Assembly: GCA_903903935.1 (NCBI GenBank)
Contig: CAIVAX010000026.1
Location: 1-7,426 of the forward strand
Length of the DNA stretch: 7,426 nt
Source: an uncultured Hyphomicrobiales bacterium
Lineage (GTDB): Bacteria; Pseudomonadota; Alphaproteobacteria; Rhizobiales; Beijerinckiaceae
Direction: 5' to 3'
Shown here: in pieces, positions 6,009 through 7,426 of the stretch
Position numbering within the stretch: the stretch's first letter is position 1
How the letters are laid out: each line of letters starts with the position of its first letter
Notes under the pieces: model-generated
Database searches by the model: none
Seen by the model: the letters and a program-made list of their open reading frames with translations, nothing else
Told to the model about the DNA's origin: nothing
Made by a program: the position numbers and the translations under genes

Positions 6009-7328
6009 ATGGATTACCGGAGCCACTTCGATCAGGCGATTGCTCGTCTGAAGGCGGAACGGCGTTACCGTGTGTTTGCTGATCTGGAGCGCGATGCGCA
6101 GCGCTTTCCTCACGCGCTTTGGCGCCCCACCAGCGATGCCAGCCAGACACGCGAAGTGATCATCTGGTGCTCGAATGATTATCTCACCATGGGCGGTCAT
6201 CCCCATGTGATCGAAGCGGTGAGCACAGCCGCCCATCGCCATGGCGCGGGCGCGGGCGGCACCCGCAATATTTCGGGCACACATCACCCCATCGTCGCGC
6301 TTGAGGCCGAGCTGGCCGATCTGCATGGCAAGCCGGCGGCGCTGGCCTTCACTTCGGGCTGGATTTCCAACCTTGCCGGCATTTCCACCATTGCCAGCCT
6401 CTTGCCAAATTGCCTGATCCTCTCTGATGCTTTGAATCACAATTCCATGATCGAGGGCGTGCGGCGCTCCGGCGCTGAGCGGCAGATCTGGCACCATAAT
6501 GATATGGCGCATCTGGAAGACTTGCTCAAAGCTGCGGGCCAAGATCGCGCCAAGCTGATCGTCTTCGAAAGCCTCTATTCCATGGATGGCGATATTGCGC
6601 CTGTGCGTGAGATTGTCGCTCTGGCGAAAAAATATAATGCCATGACTTATGTCGACGAAGTGCATGCCGTTGGCATGTATGGCGCGCGCGGTGGCGGCAT
6701 TTGCGAGCGCGACGGCGTGATGGCCGACATTGACGTGATCGAAGGCACATTGGCCAAGGGCTTTGGCACATTGGGCGGCTATATTGCCGCTGATGCCAAC
6801 ATCATTGATGCCGTGCGCAGCTATGCGCCCTCTTTCATCTTCACCACGGCTCTGCCCCCCACTGTGGCCGCAGGCGCAATGGCCGCTGTGCGTCATCTCA
6901 AAACATCATCGATCGAGCGCCAGCAACATCAGCATATGGCGGCCTTGACCAAACATGCGCTAAAGGCTGCTGGCCTGCCGGTGATGGATAATCAATCGCA
7001 TATCGTGCCAGTCATGGTCGGCGATGCCGAGCAATGCAAAGCGGCCAGCGATCTTCTGCTCGAGCGCCATGGCATTTACATCCAGCCGATCAATTATCCC
7101 ACTGTTGCAATGGGAACTGAGCGTCTGCGCATCACACCAACCCCGCGCCATACCAAAGACCATGTCGCCGAATTGGTTGAGGCCATGGTGGATGTCTGGA
7201 CAAGTCTGGGCCTCAAATTTGTTGAAGCCAATGTGCATCCCCTGCCTAAGCGCGAAGCCCATAGCGAGAGTCTCACTACCTCGGATCCGCGCTGCAGCTA
7301 TGTGGACATGAAGCGCGCGGCTGAATAA
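6009..7328 (+). CDS. hemA: 5-aminolevulinate synthase (ALAS), HemA
   Basis: HemA condenses glycine with succinyl-CoA to 5-aminolevulinate, the first committed step of heme (and, where present, bacteriochlorophyll and corrinoid) synthesis. It is a PLP-dependent alpha-oxoamine synthase. The reading used here has 439 residues and starts [11 protein letters not shown], like the Rhodobacter protein. Visible motifs are YRVFADLER (20-28), [10 protein letters not shown] (56-65), [13 protein letters not shown] (79-91), His144 in LNHNSMIEG, Asp216 in [11 protein letters not shown], and the PLP-binding Lys250 in GTLAKGFG. These correspond to Rhodobacter His142, Asp214 and Lys248. Near the C-terminus [12 protein letters not shown] and [13 protein letters not shown] are typical. 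It is about 30 residues longer than the 407-residue Rhodobacter enzyme because of a C-terminal tail ending in [11 protein letters not shown]. The longer frame from 5937 is possible but less likely. The gene stands alone and divergent from the epimerase gene. Confidence 0.96.
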   Translation: MDYRSHFDQAIARLKAERRYRVFADLERDAQRFPHALWRPTSDASQTREVIIWCSNDYLTMGGHPHVIEAVSTAAHRHGAGAGGTRNISGTHHPIVALEAELADLHGKPAALAFTSGWISNLAGISTIASLLPNCLILSDALNHNSMIEGVRRSGAERQIWHHNDMAHLEDLLKAAGQDRAKLIVFESLYSMDGDIAPVREIVALAKKYNAMTYVDEVHAVGMYGARGGGICERDGVMADIDVIEGTLAKGFGTLGGYIAADANIIDAVRSYAPSFIFTTALPPTVAAGAMAAVRHLKTSSIERQQHQHMAALTKHALKAAGLPVMDNQSHIVPVMVGDAEQCKAASDLLLERHGIYIQPINYPTVAMGTERLRITPTPRHTKDHVAELVEAMVDVWTSLGLKFVEANVHPLPKREAHSESLTTSDPRCSYVDMKRAAE

Positions 7329-7334
7329 TCAGCC

Positions 7335-7360
7335 CCGCTTAGTCTGCCCGCTTAATCTGC
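7335..7360. repeat. Tandem 13-base repeat after hemA
   Basis: CCGCTTAGTCTGC (7335-7347) is followed directly by CCGCTTAATCTGC (7348-7360), differing at one base. It lies in the 41-base gap between hemA and the convergent fragment. No hairpin plus T-run terminator is visible in this gap. It may be a recent slippage duplication. Confidence 0.55.
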
Positions 7361-7369
7361 GCTATTGGA

Positions 7370-7426
7370 CTAGTCTAACTTCCAGCGTTTGACGACGCCC
7401 GCATCAATATCAAACAGATCGAGCAC
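7370..7426 (-). CDS. C-terminal end of an unidentified protein (runs out of window)
   Basis: Read from the window edge on the minus strand, 18 codons give VLDLFDIDAGVVKRWKLD and a TAG stop at 7370-7372. The other two frames on this strand either stop early or give unconvincing peptides. The charged, amphipathic ending looks like a real protein C-terminus convergent to hemA. I do not recognise the family, and the fragment is too short to assign a function. Confidence 0.45.
   Translation of the reverse strand: MLDLFDIDAGVVKRWKLD

Noticed and set aside
5931..6896. Long minus-strand open frame of 321 codons opposite hemA
   Set aside because: It is antisense to a fully conserved hemA, is rich in His/Gly/Ala without recognisable domains, and overlaps the hemA leader. 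It is best explained by codon bias on the opposite strand.

Overview
The window looks like chromosomal DNA of an alphaproteobacterium, most likely from the Hyphomicrobiales (Rhizobiales) or a near relative. The strongest sign is a complete hemA for 5-aminolevulinate synthase, the C4 (Shemin) route to heme, which among bacteria is typical of Alphaproteobacteria. An AsmA-type envelope protein and ATGA-overlapping operon genes fit this placement. Base composition is moderately GC-rich and even. There are no RNA genes, insertion sequences, phage genes, CRISPR arrays or attachment sites that I can see.

Layout. Bases 2-886 (+) hold the C-terminal part of an AsmA-family protein that enters from outside the window. 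It converges, with a 12-base gap, on a minus-strand block. In transcription order that block is: a LacX-like aldose 1-epimerase (5708-4836), a 133-base gap carrying an inverted repeat and direct repeats, then folD (4702-3734), an ABC ATPase of PotG type (3737-2649), a PotH-type permease (2652-1711) and a PotI-type permease (1714-899). folD and the three transporter genes are joined by three successive four-base ATGA stop/start overlaps. They therefore very probably form one translationally coupled operon. The periplasmic binding protein (PotF) is not in the window. Upstream of the epimerase a 300-base divergent intergenic region leads to hemA (6009-7328, +). The last 57 bases contain the C-terminal end of an unidentified minus-strand gene.

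How the genes work together. PotG, PotH and PotI would form the inner-membrane part of a putrescine/spermidine-type importer that needs an external binding protein. FolD makes 10-formyl-THF from 5,10-methylene-THF in the cytoplasm, with no obvious biochemical tie to the transporter. The folD-pot coupling is the most notable organisational point. The hemA leader has two short inverted repeats, one next to the ribosome binding site, and deserves a look as a regulatory leader. I found no convincing evidence for a wholly new biological system: most of the window is recognisable core metabolism and transport.
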